Shown piece by piece: positions 1 through 9,567 of a stretch of 64,000 nt of DNA. The position numbers were made by a program, and so were the translations under genes. Source of the stretch: an uncultured Prochlorococcus sp. (lineage in GTDB: Bacteria; Cyanobacteriota; Cyanobacteriia; PCC-6307; Cyanobiaceae); assembly GCA_902571335.1 (NCBI GenBank), contig CACGBT010000004.1:1-64000 (forward strand). Direction: 5' to 3'. The first letter of the stretch is position 1; each line of letters opens with the position of its first letter. The notes under the pieces are model-generated. The model searched no databases. It had not been told where the DNA came from and was given only the letters and a program-made list of their open reading frames with translations.

Positions 1-725
1 AAATCTCCTTTAATGTTAAGTATCTCTTTAAGGGAAATTTTATTAATTTCATGTTCTATTTTTTTTTCATTTAGCAATTGTTTATCACGAGATAATTGAG
101 CTTCTGCTTCAAGAACCTCAAATTTTGTGCCAATTCCAGCATCTAACTTCGCTGTAGCATTGTCTAAACTTGTAATTGATAAATCAACTGTAAATTTTTT
201 ATTTTCGATATCTTGATATGACTTTTGGTATTTGTGATATCTCATTCTTGCTTCTTGAATTAAATCTTTTTTCTTGATTTCATAATTATTTTCTGCAATT
301 TTGTAATTTTCTTGAGCAATTTTAATTTCTGGTCCTCTAAGAGGGTCTATTAAATCTAATTTAATATTTAGAGAAGGATTAGCTGTAAATTGTGATGTTT
401 TTAAAGTCTGTGAATTACTACTGTAATTTTTACCTGCGACATATTTTGGTAACCCATTCGCTTGAAAATCTAAGGATGGGTATCTTTTAGCGATTTTGCT
501 GGAAAGATTAAAGCCTGCAGAGGTAACTAAATTTTTTAATGATTTTAACTCTTCATTATTTGAGATAATTTTTTCTATTTCTTTATAATTAATAAAAGTG
601 ACATTTGATTTTTCTTCTAGAACATTATCGATAGAATTTTTTGGTTCGCTCGATAGTACATTAATAGAGTTGACGCTTAGAGCGATGGGCAAGAATAGAA
701 TAGGATTTAATACTCTTCTAAACAT
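1..725 (-). CDS. tolC: TolC-family outer membrane efflux protein (N-terminal part, cut by window edge)
   Basis: Reading leftward from the ATG at 723-725, the frame stays open to the window edge, giving 241 residues of a longer protein. It begins with a hydrophobic secretion signal (MFRRVLNPILFLPIALS), followed by the long charged helices typical of TolC channels. The stretch AGIGTKFEVLEAEAQLSRDK near residue 200 is the characteristic outer-membrane-factor motif (xxGxGTxxDVLxAE). TolC proteins form the trimeric outer-membrane exit duct for type I secretion or efflux pumps. No pump partner is visible, since the neighbour at 742 is an unrelated radical-SAM gene. The C-terminal half lies outside the window. 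Confidence 0.78.
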   Translation of the reverse strand, partial: MFRRVLNPILFLPIALSVNSINVLSSEPKNSIDNVLEEKSNVTFINYKEIEKIISNNEELKSLKNLVTSAGFNLSSKIAKRYPSLDFQANGLPKYVAGKNYSSNSQTLKTSQFTANPSLNIKLDLIDPLRGPEIKIAQENYKIAENNYEIKKKDLIQEARMRYHKYQKSYQDIENKKFTVDLSITSLDNATAKLDAGIGTKFEVLEAEAQLSRDKQLLNEKKIEHEINKISLKEILNIKGD

Positions 726-741
726 TTTTGTAGTATTGGTG

Positions 742-2127
742 TTATTTAATTCCCACTAGATTATTAATAATATCATTCGAATCATCAAGAACGTGAATTT
801 TGGTATTTAAGTGACTTTCCACTTCTTTAATATTTTTATCATCTAGAAATAAATCAGTATTAACTTTTAACATAATAGATGGTATGTAAATAGCTTCTCC
901 TAAATCTTTATTCTTAAGACCTTTAATAAGATCTTCTCCAGTAAGAAGACCTGTTACAACTTGTTCTTGACCCCAATAAATACTTGGTAAACCATATAAA
1001 TTAATAGTTAATCCATCAATTAAGTTGAGTTTCTTGACTGTAGGAATTAGGGCTTCATAAACTAATTTGCCAACAATCCAACTAACTTTTTTTGGCTGTT
1101 TTACTTTTTGAGGTAAGTTGTTAGTCTTTTTACTTAATATTTTGAGAAAGCTTCTAATTGATCCAACTCCATTAGATTCTTGGGGCATATTTTCGTAGGT
1201 TTTGTAGCTTGGCAAATTTATACCAGCTATTAAATACCATTCGTCTGCTAGCCAACAAAAACGGGTGCCAAGACTATTTTGTAGAGAAGCTTGAATTTTT
1301 TCTACTTGTTTGATCGTATTAAGTGCATATTCTGAGCTTATTGATTTTAACCCATCATTTTCAGGTCTAAATTTTGTCAGTCCTACAGGAACGATTGCAA
1401 CTGAAAGTACTGTTTGAGAAGTTTTTTTGTAAAATTCAGAAAGTTCGAGAATTGATTTCTCAAGAATATGTCCGTCATTTATATCCGGACATACAACAAT
1501 TTGAGCATGTATTTGAATAGAGTTTTTTTCAAACCAGGAAATTTGATCAAGAATTACTCCTGCTTTTTTATTTTTTAATAATTTTTCTCTAATAGCCGGA
1601 TCAGTCGCATGAACTGAAATAAAAAGTGGGGATAGTTTTTGCATAGCAATTCTTTCCCAGTCTTCTTTTATTAAATTCGTAAGAGTTAGATAAGAGCCAT
1701 ACAGGAAACTTAATCTATAATCATCGTCTTTAATGTAAAGGCTTTTTCTTTTACCACTTGGCTGTTGATCAATAAAACAAAATGGACATCTATTATTGCA
1801 TTGCTTGATTGAATCAAATAGTGCATCTTTAAAATTTATACCCAAGTTAACGTCTTGATCTTTTTCAATATTTATATTGTGAATCTCATGATTCTTATCT
1901 AAAACTGATATGTCTAAAATTTCTTCACTAATCAGAATCTGATAATCAATTAAATCTCTTGGTTTTTTCCCATTAATACTAATAATTGAATCACCTGATT
2001 CAAATCCTATTTCTTCAGCAATAGAATTAGCTTCAATACTTTCAATTTCTGCAGGGTTTATTTTATAAGTAATATTAGGAACCAAAAGATCAATGGGATC
2101 TTCCGTGTAATTAATTTCTTGCCACAC
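742..2127 (-). CDS. Cyanobacterial DUF512 radical-SAM/PDZ protein (TIGR03279 type)
   Basis: This 461-residue protein has a PDZ-like N-terminal segment (about residues 25-62, ending GDSIISINGKKPRDLIDYQ). A radical-SAM-type cluster motif CX3CX2C follows (C110, C114, C117, within CNNRCPFCFIDQ), and then a DUF512-like C-terminal region. The family is reported as a cyanobacterial FeS oxidoreductase-like group of unknown reaction; related DUF512 proteins occur in clostridia. The start codon appears to be GTG (complement of 2125-2127). It probably binds a [4Fe-4S] cluster and SAM in the cytosol. Its substrate cannot be inferred from the neighbours. Confidence 0.82.
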   Translation of the reverse strand: MWQEINYTEDPIDLLVPNITYKINPAEIESIEANSIAEEIGFESGDSIISINGKKPRDLIDYQILISEEILDISVLDKNHEIHNINIEKDQDVNLGINFKDALFDSIKQCNNRCPFCFIDQQPSGKRKSLYIKDDDYRLSFLYGSYLTLTNLIKEDWERIAMQKLSPLFISVHATDPAIREKLLKNKKAGVILDQISWFEKNSIQIHAQIVVCPDINDGHILEKSILELSEFYKKTSQTVLSVAIVPVGLTKFRPENDGLKSISSEYALNTIKQVEKIQASLQNSLGTRFCWLADEWYLIAGINLPSYKTYENMPQESNGVGSIRSFLKILSKKTNNLPQKVKQPKKVSWIVGKLVYEALIPTVKKLNLIDGLTINLYGLPSIYWGQEQVVTGLLTGEDLIKGLKNKDLGEAIYIPSIMLKVNTDLFLDDKNIKEVESHLNTKIHVLDDSNDIINNLVGIK

Positions 2128-2305
2128 AATTTAAGGCCAAATACTCTTATTCATATTTATTCTAAACTTATATATGACTCAAAGTGTATTAAATACTTTT
2201 AAAAAAATAAATATAGGTGTGAAATTATGGGCCTTTTATTTATTAAAATATGGCATTCGCAGTTTTCTAAAACACGATTTAGATTAATTAAAATAACCTT
2301 TTTCA

Positions 2306-3073
2306 TTGAAAGAATTACTTACAAAAAATTTAGAAGTAAAAGATAAATTCAACTATGAATCCAATAGGACAGTTGATTCATACGAAAATATTTTTTTATC
2401 AAATCCTATATCTTTAAGATTGTGGTCTTCTTTTTTTGTAATTTTACCTATTTTTGTTCAAGCCCCTTGGGTTAGATTAGAACCAATAAGTGCTCTTTGT
2501 TTTACTTTTGTTATTGTCTTAGTAGCAATTGTTTTGAATCAGAAAGGATCAAATAAGTGGTTTATTGTCAGTTCATTATTACTTGGTATATCAGGTAGTT
2601 GGCTTGGTGGATGTTTATTCTGGGGATGGTTAAGCCCATTTCCTATTCTACACATACCTGTTGAAGCTGTAGTTCTCCCATTAGCTTTAATTGGATTTGG
2701 TACTAATTGGAAAATAGGTTCAAGTTTTTATATCTCTTCTTTATTTGGAACTGCAATTACCGACATTACAATATTTTTAATCGGAATCATGGATCAATGG
2801 AGGCAGGTAATTGCAGCAGATTCTGAAAATGCACCCATGATTCTTCAAAAAACTTCAGAGAGTCTTCTTCAAATAAAATCATTATCTATTATCGTTTTTG
2901 TTGCTCTTATACTTTGGTTTATTTCAAAAGAAATTTTAGATTCTGGCACAATTAATACTACTAGTGGTAAAGCACTCTTAGTCTCTGGTTACGTAATTCA
3001 AACGACATTAATTGTTGATGGTATTTTTATTGTTTTAGCAATTCTGCAACCAACTTTTAGTGGTTTGGTTTAA
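2306..3073 (+). CDS. DUF3120 multi-pass membrane protein
   Basis: This 255-residue hydrophobic protein has about six predicted membrane segments after a 40-residue polar N-terminus. It resembles the cyanobacterial DUF3120 family, which has no assigned function. The start is a TTG (2306-2308); no in-frame ATG precedes it. Its stop codon TAA shares one base with the ATG of nadB at 3073, so the two are probably co-transcribed and translationally coupled. The pairing with nadB is suggestive but does not establish a role in NAD synthesis. Confidence 0.72.
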   Translation: MKELLTKNLEVKDKFNYESNRTVDSYENIFLSNPISLRLWSSFFVILPIFVQAPWVRLEPISALCFTFVIVLVAIVLNQKGSNKWFIVSSLLLGISGSWLGGCLFWGWLSPFPILHIPVEAVVLPLALIGFGTNWKIGSSFYISSLFGTAITDITIFLIGIMDQWRQVIAADSENAPMILQKTSESLLQIKSLSIIVFVALILWFISKEILDSGTINTTSGKALLVSGYVIQTTLIVDGIFIVLAILQPTFSGLV

Positions 3074-4740
3074 TGTTAAGGCCACCATTTTCGCAAGAAC
3101 CGATACCAATAAATAATTGGGATGTAATCGTTATAGGCGCTGGAGCTGCTGGCCTTATGACTTGTCTTGAATTACCCCAAACTTTAAAAGTGCTTCTTTT
3201 AAATAGAAATACTAGTAAGGTATCTTCCAGTAGATGGGCTCAAGGAGGAATTGCATCTGTTGTTAGACAAGATGATTCTTTTGATCTTCATGCTGAGGAC
3301 ACTTTAAAAGCAGGTGATGGACTATGTGATGTTCAAGCTGTAGAAATGCTAGTTAAAGAAGCTCCAGGCTGTGTAGAAAGGTTGCAGAATTTGGGGATGA
3401 TTTTTGATCAAAGTTCTGATCAACTAGCTACTACCTTGGAAGCAGCCCATTCACGAAGAAGAGTCTTACATGTTAAAGATCGTACTGGACGAGCATTAGT
3501 TGAAGTTCTAGAAGATCATATTGAGAATCAAAAAAATATTCTTCACTGCAGGGGTGTAAGAGTAACTGAACTTCTCATTGAAAATAAAGAATGTAGAGGA
3601 GTTCAGGTTCTTGATGGAGCAAATTTATATTGGATTAAATCTAGAGCTGTTGTTTTGGCTACAGGTGGGGGTGGGCACTTATTTACAAATACAACTAATC
3701 CTGCTCAATCCTCTGGTGAAGGGATTGCTCTTGCATGGAAAGCAGGAGCTGCTATCGAAGATTTAGAGTTCGTGCAATTTCATCCAACAGCTTTAAAATT
3801 TTATGGTGCACCTTGCTTCTTAATATCTGAGGCACTTAGAGGTGAAGGAGCGATTTTAGTTGATAAAAATGGTGACAGTCCAGTTAAAAATCTTGAAAAT
3901 CGTGATCTAGCTACTAGAGATCAGGTAAGTAGAGCAATTATGCAAAATATGCATGATAATAATGTTGATCATGTTGGCTTAGATCTTCGGTATATTGACC
4001 CAGAAAAAATTGTAGAGCGCTTCCCCACGATCTTAAGTAGATGTCAGGAATATGGCGTTAATCCTTTAAATGAGGTTATTCCCGTAGCTCCTGCAGCTCA
4101 TTATTGGATGGGAGGTGTTAAAACTGATCTAAATGCATCTTCAACAAGAAAAGGATTATATGCCGTTGGAGAAGTTGCTTCTACAGGGGTGCATGGTGCC
4201 AATAGACTGGCAAGTAATTCACTGATGGAATGTCTTGTTTTCGCAAGAAAAATGTCTTCAATTGTTTTGAATGACCTTTCTAAATTTGAAAAATTTGATA
4301 GATCATTTCAAGAGTTTGATATTGAAGATCCTAAAGAAGATCAAATTTCTATAATTGCCGAAAAAATTGATGAACTAAGAAAACTATGTTGGTTAAATTT
4401 AGGTGTATCTCGAAATAAGGTAAATATGAGTAAATTTCTAAATTACATTCAAAATGATATAAATAAATTACATAAAAATGATTTACTAAATAGTCTTGAA
4501 AAAATAAAATTTGACCAAAAAATTAAACTTAGTGAACCCAATAGGAGGGCATTGAATCTTTTACTTGATTTAAAGAATAGACAAATAACAACTTTAACCT
4601 TATTAAAAGCTTGTCTATATAGAGAAGAAAGTAGAGGAGGGCATTTTAGAGATGATTTCCCTGAAAAAGATAAAAAATGGGAATGCCATACTAGACAACA
4701 GTTAGATAAAAAAATTCAAAAAAGATTTATTAAAAATTAA
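3073..4740 (+). CDS. nadB: L-aspartate oxidase
   Basis: NadB oxidises L-aspartate to iminoaspartate, the first step of de novo NAD synthesis; NadA then condenses the product with dihydroxyacetone phosphate. The 555-residue protein opens with a flavin-binding signature (VIVIGAGAAGLMT). It carries the family motifs SSRWAQGGIA, the FQFHPTAL region and the C-terminal GVHGANRLASNSLMECLVF block, and it has the usual helical C-terminal domain. The length is normal for the family. The ATG overlaps the upstream DUF3120 stop by one base. The 3' end overlaps the convergent VKOR gene by 11 bases. Confidence 0.95.
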   Translation: MLRPPFSQEPIPINNWDVIVIGAGAAGLMTCLELPQTLKVLLLNRNTSKVSSSRWAQGGIASVVRQDDSFDLHAEDTLKAGDGLCDVQAVEMLVKEAPGCVERLQNLGMIFDQSSDQLATTLEAAHSRRRVLHVKDRTGRALVEVLEDHIENQKNILHCRGVRVTELLIENKECRGVQVLDGANLYWIKSRAVVLATGGGGHLFTNTTNPAQSSGEGIALAWKAGAAIEDLEFVQFHPTALKFYGAPCFLISEALRGEGAILVDKNGDSPVKNLENRDLATRDQVSRAIMQNMHDNNVDHVGLDLRYIDPEKIVERFPTILSRCQEYGVNPLNEVIPVAPAAHYWMGGVKTDLNASSTRKGLYAVGEVASTGVHGANRLASNSLMECLVFARKMSSIVLNDLSKFEKFDRSFQEFDIEDPKEDQISIIAEKIDELRKLCWLNLGVSRNKVNMSKFLNYIQNDINKLHKNDLLNSLEKIKFDQKIKLSEPNRRALNLLLDLKNRQITTLTLLKACLYREESRGGHFRDDFPEKDKKWECHTRQQLDKKIQKRFIKN

Positions 4741-5665
4741 GATCTCCCTGATAGTCGGTTTTTGTTGCTAATTCATTTAAGTCACGGGTACCACTAATAA
4801 TTTCTCCATTTATTTCCCAAGAAGGAAATCCACTGATTCCTTTCGTTTGGCATAGCTCATACTCATTATTTTTACCATCTTTAGCACATTCAACTACTTT
4901 TAATTCTTTAACTGCTTCCTTACCAAATAATTGTTTTTGATCGTGACAATGCGGGCACCAGTATGCACTATACATAACAATATTGCTTTCACTTAAAAAT
5001 TTTGCAAACTTTACCTTTTGGGGAGAGCTTGAAGTGGTAATAATTGGCGATACATTTTCAGTGGGGTTTGCAACATCAATAGCATTAGAGGGGTCAACGT
5101 TTGTTGACCAAATTAGTCCGCCCAGTAGGACACTAATGGCTACAATGAAACCTCTAAAAATCATAGGTTCTCTACTTTCGAACTTTGCTCCAATCATAGA
5201 AATTATAAAGATAGAAAACGATAAAATTGCTGAAAGTATACAAAAAAAGCAATATGCTTGAATCTTAAAAAACATTATATTTATCAATAAAAAGCTAAAT
5301 GTTGATGACGCACAAGAAATTAGAAATACTAACCACCATAAAAACTTATTTAGTTTTTCTTTTGGGGAAATTAAATTAAGCGAGAGTATTATTGTGATAA
5401 TTAATATTGATAAATATGTTATGAATCCAGCTAATGAGAGAGGTATATTAACTTGATTATTTTCAAATAAAGTACCCCAAGGACTATTTAAAACTGTTTC
5501 ACAACTATTTTGTATCCCTGGGCATGAAAGCGAAGTAAATAATCCCCAGTTTTTTAAAGTAATCGAACCTGTATCAACTATGCCTATAGTGCTGAGAATA
5601 GCGATTATGATTTTTGGCCATTTCAAATCTTTTTTATTTCTTCTGTTTAAAGTTTTAAGCGCCAT
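4730..5665 (-). CDS. VKOR-thioredoxin fusion, thiol oxidoreductase
   Basis: This 311-residue membrane protein joins a vitamin K epoxide reductase-type domain (about residues 18-160, four or five membrane helices) to a thioredoxin-like C-terminal domain. VKOR cysteines are visible at C48 and C55 and in the CFFC motif (C139, C142); the thioredoxin active site is CPHC (C237-C240). In cyanobacteria and chloroplasts (LTO1) such fusions drive disulfide-bond formation in the lumen or periplasm, using quinone as electron acceptor. All expected redox cysteines are present, so it is probably functional. It ends convergently inside nadB. Confidence 0.9.
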   Translation of the reverse strand: MALKTLNRRNKKDLKWPKIIIAILSTIGIVDTGSITLKNWGLFTSLSCPGIQNSCETVLNSPWGTLFENNQVNIPLSLAGFITYLSILIITIILSLNLISPKEKLNKFLWWLVFLISCASSTFSFLLINIMFFKIQAYCFFCILSAILSFSIFIISMIGAKFESREPMIFRGFIVAISVLLGGLIWSTNVDPSNAIDVANPTENVSPIITTSSSPQKVKFAKFLSESNIVMYSAYWCPHCHDQKQLFGKEAVKELKVVECAKDGKNNEYELCQTKGISGFPSWEINGEIISGTRDLNELATKTDYQGDLNF

Positions 5666-5770
5666 ACAAAATCAAAGTTTGATATTTACATTATCTATCC
5701 TAATATTATCTTGGCATGAGAGTTATATACGAAATGCTGTTTAAATCTTTTAATTCTTATTTTTCAAGTT

Positions 5771-7135
5771 GTGAAGCAAAATAGTCTCAATGTAAAAGAA
5801 AAAAAACTATCTAAGATTGCATTCAGTCATGTTGGTTGTGAGAAAAATCTTGTTGATACTGAACATATGCAAGGCTTATTAGATAAAGAGGGTTATGAAG
5901 TTGACAGCAATATAAATGATGCAAATGTAGTTGTTGTAAATACTTGCAGTTTTATTGAAACAGCTAGAGAGGAATCTATTAGAAAAATTCTAGAATATAC
6001 AAAACAAGGAAAGGAAGTAATAGTTGCAGGCTGTATGGCTCAGCATTTTAAAGATGAGCTTATAAAAGAAATCCCTGAAATAAAAGGTTTGGTTGGAACA
6101 GGAGATTATCAAAAGATAGCCAAGGTTTTAGAAAGAGTAGAAAAAGGAGAAATCGTTAATGAAGTTTCAAAAATACCTGAATTTATTGCAGATGAGGAAA
6201 TGCCTCGTTTTGTAGATAAAAACAAATTTGTTGCTTATCTTCGGATTGCTGAAGGCTGTAATTATAATTGCGCTTTTTGTATTATTCCTAAGTTGAGAGG
6301 ACCTCAAAGAAGTAGAACAATAGAATCTATAGTTTCAGAAGCCAAAAGTCTTGCAAAAAAGGGTATTCAAGAAATCATATTAATTAGTCAAATAACAACT
6401 AATTATGGTCAGGATATTTATGGAAAACCATCATTAGCCAAACTTTTGAATGAGCTTTCTAAAGTTTCAATTCCTTGGATAAGGATTCATTATGCTTATC
6501 CAACAGGTTTAACTAATGAAGTTATTAGAGCTTTCAAAGATTCAAAGAATATAGTGCCTTACTTTGATTTACCACTTCAGCATAGTCATCCAGATGTGTT
6601 GAAGAGTATGAATAGACCTTGGCAAGCTTCTTTGAATGAATCAATTTTGGAGAAAATTAGAGAAGAAATTCCATCTGCTGTATTAAGAACTAGTCTCATT
6701 GTTGGTTTCCCGGGAGAAAAAAATGAACATTTTGAACATCTTCTCGAATTTTTGGATAGGCACAAATTTCATCATGTTGGAGTTTTTATTTTTTCTCCTG
6801 AGGAAGGAACTGCAGCTTTTCATTTACCAAATAAAGTATCTCCAGAGATTGCAGAGGCAAGAAAAGATAACGTTATTTCAGTTCAACAAAATATCTCTAA
6901 AGAAAAAAATCAGACATATGTTGGTTCAAAAATGAAGATTTTGGTAGAACAGATATCAGATAATAACGAATTAATTGGTCGGTCCTACAATTTCGCGCCT
7001 GAAATTGACGGAACTGTAATTTTATCTGTGAAAGATAAAATTGATTTAAAAAATTATATTGGTAAATTTGTTGAAGCAAATATTTCTTTTGCTGATGAAT
7101 ATGATTTATATGGAGAGACTATTAAAATTTTATAG
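5771..7135 (+). CDS. rimO: Ribosomal protein S12 methylthiotransferase RimO
   Basis: RimO adds a methylthio group to the conserved aspartate of ribosomal protein S12 by radical-SAM chemistry. The 454-residue protein has the N-terminal UPF0004 domain with its cluster cysteines (C23, C59, C88), the radical-SAM motif CNYNCAFC (C163, C167, C170) and a C-terminal TRAM-like segment. The opening motif [12 protein letters not shown] is typical of RimO rather than MiaB. The start is GTG at 5771. The 105 bases upstream, shared with the divergent VKOR gene, must hold its promoter. Confidence 0.94.
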   Translation: MKQNSLNVKEKKLSKIAFSHVGCEKNLVDTEHMQGLLDKEGYEVDSNINDANVVVVNTCSFIETAREESIRKILEYTKQGKEVIVAGCMAQHFKDELIKEIPEIKGLVGTGDYQKIAKVLERVEKGEIVNEVSKIPEFIADEEMPRFVDKNKFVAYLRIAEGCNYNCAFCIIPKLRGPQRSRTIESIVSEAKSLAKKGIQEIILISQITTNYGQDIYGKPSLAKLLNELSKVSIPWIRIHYAYPTGLTNEVIRAFKDSKNIVPYFDLPLQHSHPDVLKSMNRPWQASLNESILEKIREEIPSAVLRTSLIVGFPGEKNEHFEHLLEFLDRHKFHHVGVFIFSPEEGTAAFHLPNKVSPEIAEARKDNVISVQQNISKEKNQTYVGSKMKILVEQISDNNELIGRSYNFAPEIDGTVILSVKDKIDLKNYIGKFVEANISFADEYDLYGETIKIL

Positions 7136-7139
7136 TTTT

Positions 7140-7232
7140 TTAAATTAATTTAACTGCTCTTAATAGCTTATCTAATGCGAAAGCAGCTCCAAAACCAAAA
7201 CCAATAAATGCAAAATAGAAAATGATGTTCAT
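7140..7232 (-). CDS. petL: PetL-like cytochrome b6f small subunit (30 aa)
   Basis: A 30-residue peptide reads leftward from an ATG at 7230-7232 to a TAA at 7140-7142: MNIIFYFAFIGFGFGAAFAL, then DKLLRAVKLI. It is one membrane helix with a short basic tail. Single-helix length, the N-terminal aromatic helix and the terminal (R)xVKLI match cyanobacterial PetL, a peripheral stabilising subunit of the cytochrome b6f complex. The gene fills the space between rimO and DUF4346, ending four bases from the rimO stop. Other one-helix photosynthetic peptides are possible; the C-terminal motif favours PetL. Confidence 0.65.
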   Translation of the reverse strand: MNIIFYFAFIGFGFGAAFALDKLLRAVKLI

Positions 7233-7296
7233 TAATTTTTTTATTTTTATTTAATTTAACATCAGATGAAAAGATTAGATTTTTTCGTTTAATTTC

Positions 7297-7683
7297 TTAA
7301 TCTTGGATATATAGTAATTTTTTGTATAAACATTCTTCTGCTTTTTGTAGTTCCCGGCCTAAATATAGAGCATGATCGAATCTTGTTATTAAGTCATTTC
7401 TTTCTTCAGTGATCAATATTCCAAGTTGTTTCGCACTAATTCCTACAAAAACTTCATTACAAACTCTTTTATTTTGAGAGTCGCATTTAATCGGTTCATT
7501 TGTTTCTGGGTCAAGCGCATATCCGTCATCATTAATATTATTTAGAAAGTGCTCTAAAATTATTTTATTTTCTTCTAAATCTACTCTTATAATGAAATAA
7601 CCGTTTGGATCTAAGTCTATATATCGGTTGGATAGATTATTATCAATCTTTATTTTTTCATCTAAACTTTGACTTGAATCCAT
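7297..7683 (-). CDS. DUF4346 protein
   Basis: This soluble acidic protein of 128 residues resembles cyanobacterial DUF4346, seen in the core pattern LDPNGYFIIRVDLEENKIILEHF and the later region FVGISAKQLGILITEE. In other organisms the domain can be fused to pterin or dihydropteroate synthase-like proteins; here it stands alone. No signal peptide, membrane segment or catalytic motif can be seen. It lies 64 bases from the PetL-like gene and is codirectional with it. Its function is unknown. Confidence 0.7.
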   Translation of the reverse strand: MDSSQSLDEKIKIDNNLSNRYIDLDPNGYFIIRVDLEENKIILEHFLNNINDDGYALDPETNEPIKCDSQNKRVCNEVFVGISAKQLGILITEERNDLITRFDHALYLGRELQKAEECLYKKLLYIQD

Positions 7684-7744
7684 TTTGGGAATTTAATTTC
7701 AAACTATCTTACTAATATAATCTTTGGTAAAGCCGAATAATGTT

Positions 7745-8899
7745 TTATTTAAATGGTATAGATTTATTTTCAAAATCAATTTCCATCTCGGTTTGCTTAT
7801 TCACTTCATTTAGCCAAGGACTAATGATATTTTCCATATTTTTGTCAAACCACTTATGCAAGCTAATGGTGCTTTTTGCAAAAAAACCCCTCCGTCTTTT
7901 ATGTTTACCACCCGCTCCAGGATCAAACAAATGTATACTATTTTTTATTGCCCACTCAATTGGCTGGTAATAGCATAATTCAAAATGTAAATTAGATATT
8001 TCTTCTTGACTACCCCAATATCTACCCCATAAGTTGTTTTGATTTTTAACGCACATCGACATAGCAAAAATTTCATTTGAATCATGTTTTGATGCACTAA
8101 AAAGTAAAAGATTTTTTTTATTATCAACCAGTGTTTCGAAAAATGTAGATGTTAGATATTTACTTCCCCAAACTCCCCACCTCGAACAATGCTGTTCATA
8201 AAAATTATGCATTTTTTTGAGGATTTCCTGGTTTATATCATTTTCATTAAAAATTTCTACTTTAATATCTTGTTTAGTAATTGATTGCCTCTCTTTTTTT
8301 ATATTTTTTCTCTGATTAGAGTTAAATCTAGAAAGAAAATCATTAAATGTTTTTTCTCCATTACTCCTCCATTCACTGCTGGAATTTATCCATTCATGGT
8401 ATCCCAAAGATTTAAGATGGTTGCCCCAGCTTTCATCAATATATAAAAAATTACAACTTAAAATTTTGTTTGTAATCGCAAAGCTTTCGATATTGTTTAT
8501 GAGTAAATTTGTAATTTCTTTCTTATCTTTATTTTTTTTATAAAGAAATTGATATCCATTTACAGGACTATAAGGACTCATTCCAATTAATTTAGGGTAA
8601 TAATTTAAATTCAGCTCTTGAGCCAATCTTGCAAATGATTGATCAAAAATGAATTCTCCATAGCTATGATTTTTTAAAAAAAGTGGGGCAATTCCTAATA
8701 TCTCTTCATTTTTAAAAGCAACAAAATATAGTGGCTGCCAACCAGTTTCTCTTGAAACACTTTTTGATATCTCAAGGTTTTTAATCCAAGTCCATTCATA
8801 AAATGGATTATTAATTTCATTTGCTAATTCATTCCATATCTCCTTGGAGATTTCCTTAATTGATAATTTGACTTCAACTTTATGTATTGGTTGGTTCAT
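7745..8899 (-). CDS. GNAT-like acyltransferase (COG3146/DUF482 type)
   Basis: This 384-residue protein resembles the GNAT-fold COG3146 family, labelled peptidogalycan or FemAB-like N-acetyltransferase. Recognisable blocks are the N-terminal NPFYEWTWIKNLE, the RKNIKKERQ segment, the RYWGSQEEISNLHFELCYYQ core and the C-terminal FDPGAGGKHKRRRGF. These proteins are thought to transfer acyl or aminoacyl groups, but the substrate is unknown. It lies 17 bases downstream of the RibD-C-type reductase and is probably the last gene of the pterin-synthase operon. Confidence 0.78.
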   Translation of the reverse strand: MNQPIHKVEVKLSIKEISKEIWNELANEINNPFYEWTWIKNLEISKSVSRETGWQPLYFVAFKNEEILGIAPLFLKNHSYGEFIFDQSFARLAQELNLNYYPKLIGMSPYSPVNGYQFLYKKNKDKKEITNLLINNIESFAITNKILSCNFLYIDESWGNHLKSLGYHEWINSSSEWRSNGEKTFNDFLSRFNSNQRKNIKKERQSITKQDIKVEIFNENDINQEILKKMHNFYEQHCSRWGVWGSKYLTSTFFETLVDNKKNLLLFSASKHDSNEIFAMSMCVKNQNNLWGRYWGSQEEISNLHFELCYYQPIEWAIKNSIHLFDPGAGGKHKRRRGFFAKSTISLHKWFDKNMENIISPWLNEVNKQTEMEIDFENKSIPFK

Positions 8900-8916
8900 T
8901 TGTTATTGAATCTATT

Positions 8917-9567
8917 TTAAATTTTTTTGTAATGAATATGGATTTCATCATTCATTAAATTTTTAATTGATTTTATTTCCCATAGTCTTTCGAGATTAAA
9001 AATCGCATTTGTTTGTTCTGGAGGGATCCATGTATATCTACCTCCAATAATTCGTGGAATTATTGTAATTTTTATATCTGTTATTAGATCCTCTTTTATA
9101 AATGAATTTATAAGTTTTGCACCTCCTAATAGAGCTAAATCATTTATCCCTTGTTTTTTGAGTGAAATTAAAGTTTTTTCCCATGAATCTTCGTAAAAGA
9201 GCTCTTTCTCGAATTCATTATTCGACGAATTATCAACTTTACTTGAGCTTATTAGCCATCTTCTAATTGGTTGACGGAAGTATTTCCAATTACTGTTAAA
9301 TTTTTTGCTATTTGAAGCAACTATAGAAATTGGTTGGCTTTTTGATATATTCACTTCGTCATTATCATTGAGATTTTTAACTAGGTAAGTTGATTGATGA
9401 GCTATTAAAGTACCTAAACCAAAAATAGTGGCGTCAACCATTGATAAGTTTTGATTTAATATTTTTTTATCTTCATCGCTTCCAAGATGGGATTCTCCAC
9501 CTCCAGGCAATGCAATTCTCCCATCAAGACTTGATGCAATAACAATTATTACTCTAGGTATACTCAA
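8917..9567 (-). CDS. RibD C-terminal / dihydrofolate-reductase-like NADPH reductase, stand-alone
   Basis: This 216-residue protein is a reductase of the DHFR fold as found in the C-terminal half of RibD. Markers are IVIASSLDGRIALPGG near the N-terminus, the nucleotide-binding region ALLGGAKLINSF and the closing IPRIIGGRYTW. The deaminase half of RibD is absent. In riboflavin synthesis this domain reduces the ribosyl side chain, but stand-alone members act on varied pterin-like substrates. Its ATG overlaps the stop of the upstream pterin synthase by four bases. That coupling suggests a reductase working on a pterin, although annotation as a RibD-like protein is the safe call. Confidence 0.8.
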   Translation of the reverse strand: MSIPRVIIVIASSLDGRIALPGGGESHLGSDEDKKILNQNLSMVDATIFGLGTLIAHQSTYLVKNLNDNDEVNISKSQPISIVASNSKKFNSNWKYFRQPIRRWLISSSKVDNSSNNEFEKELFYEDSWEKTLISLKKQGINDLALLGGAKLINSFIKEDLITDIKITIIPRIIGGRYTWIPPEQTNAIFNLERLWEIKSIKNLMNDEIHIHYKKI

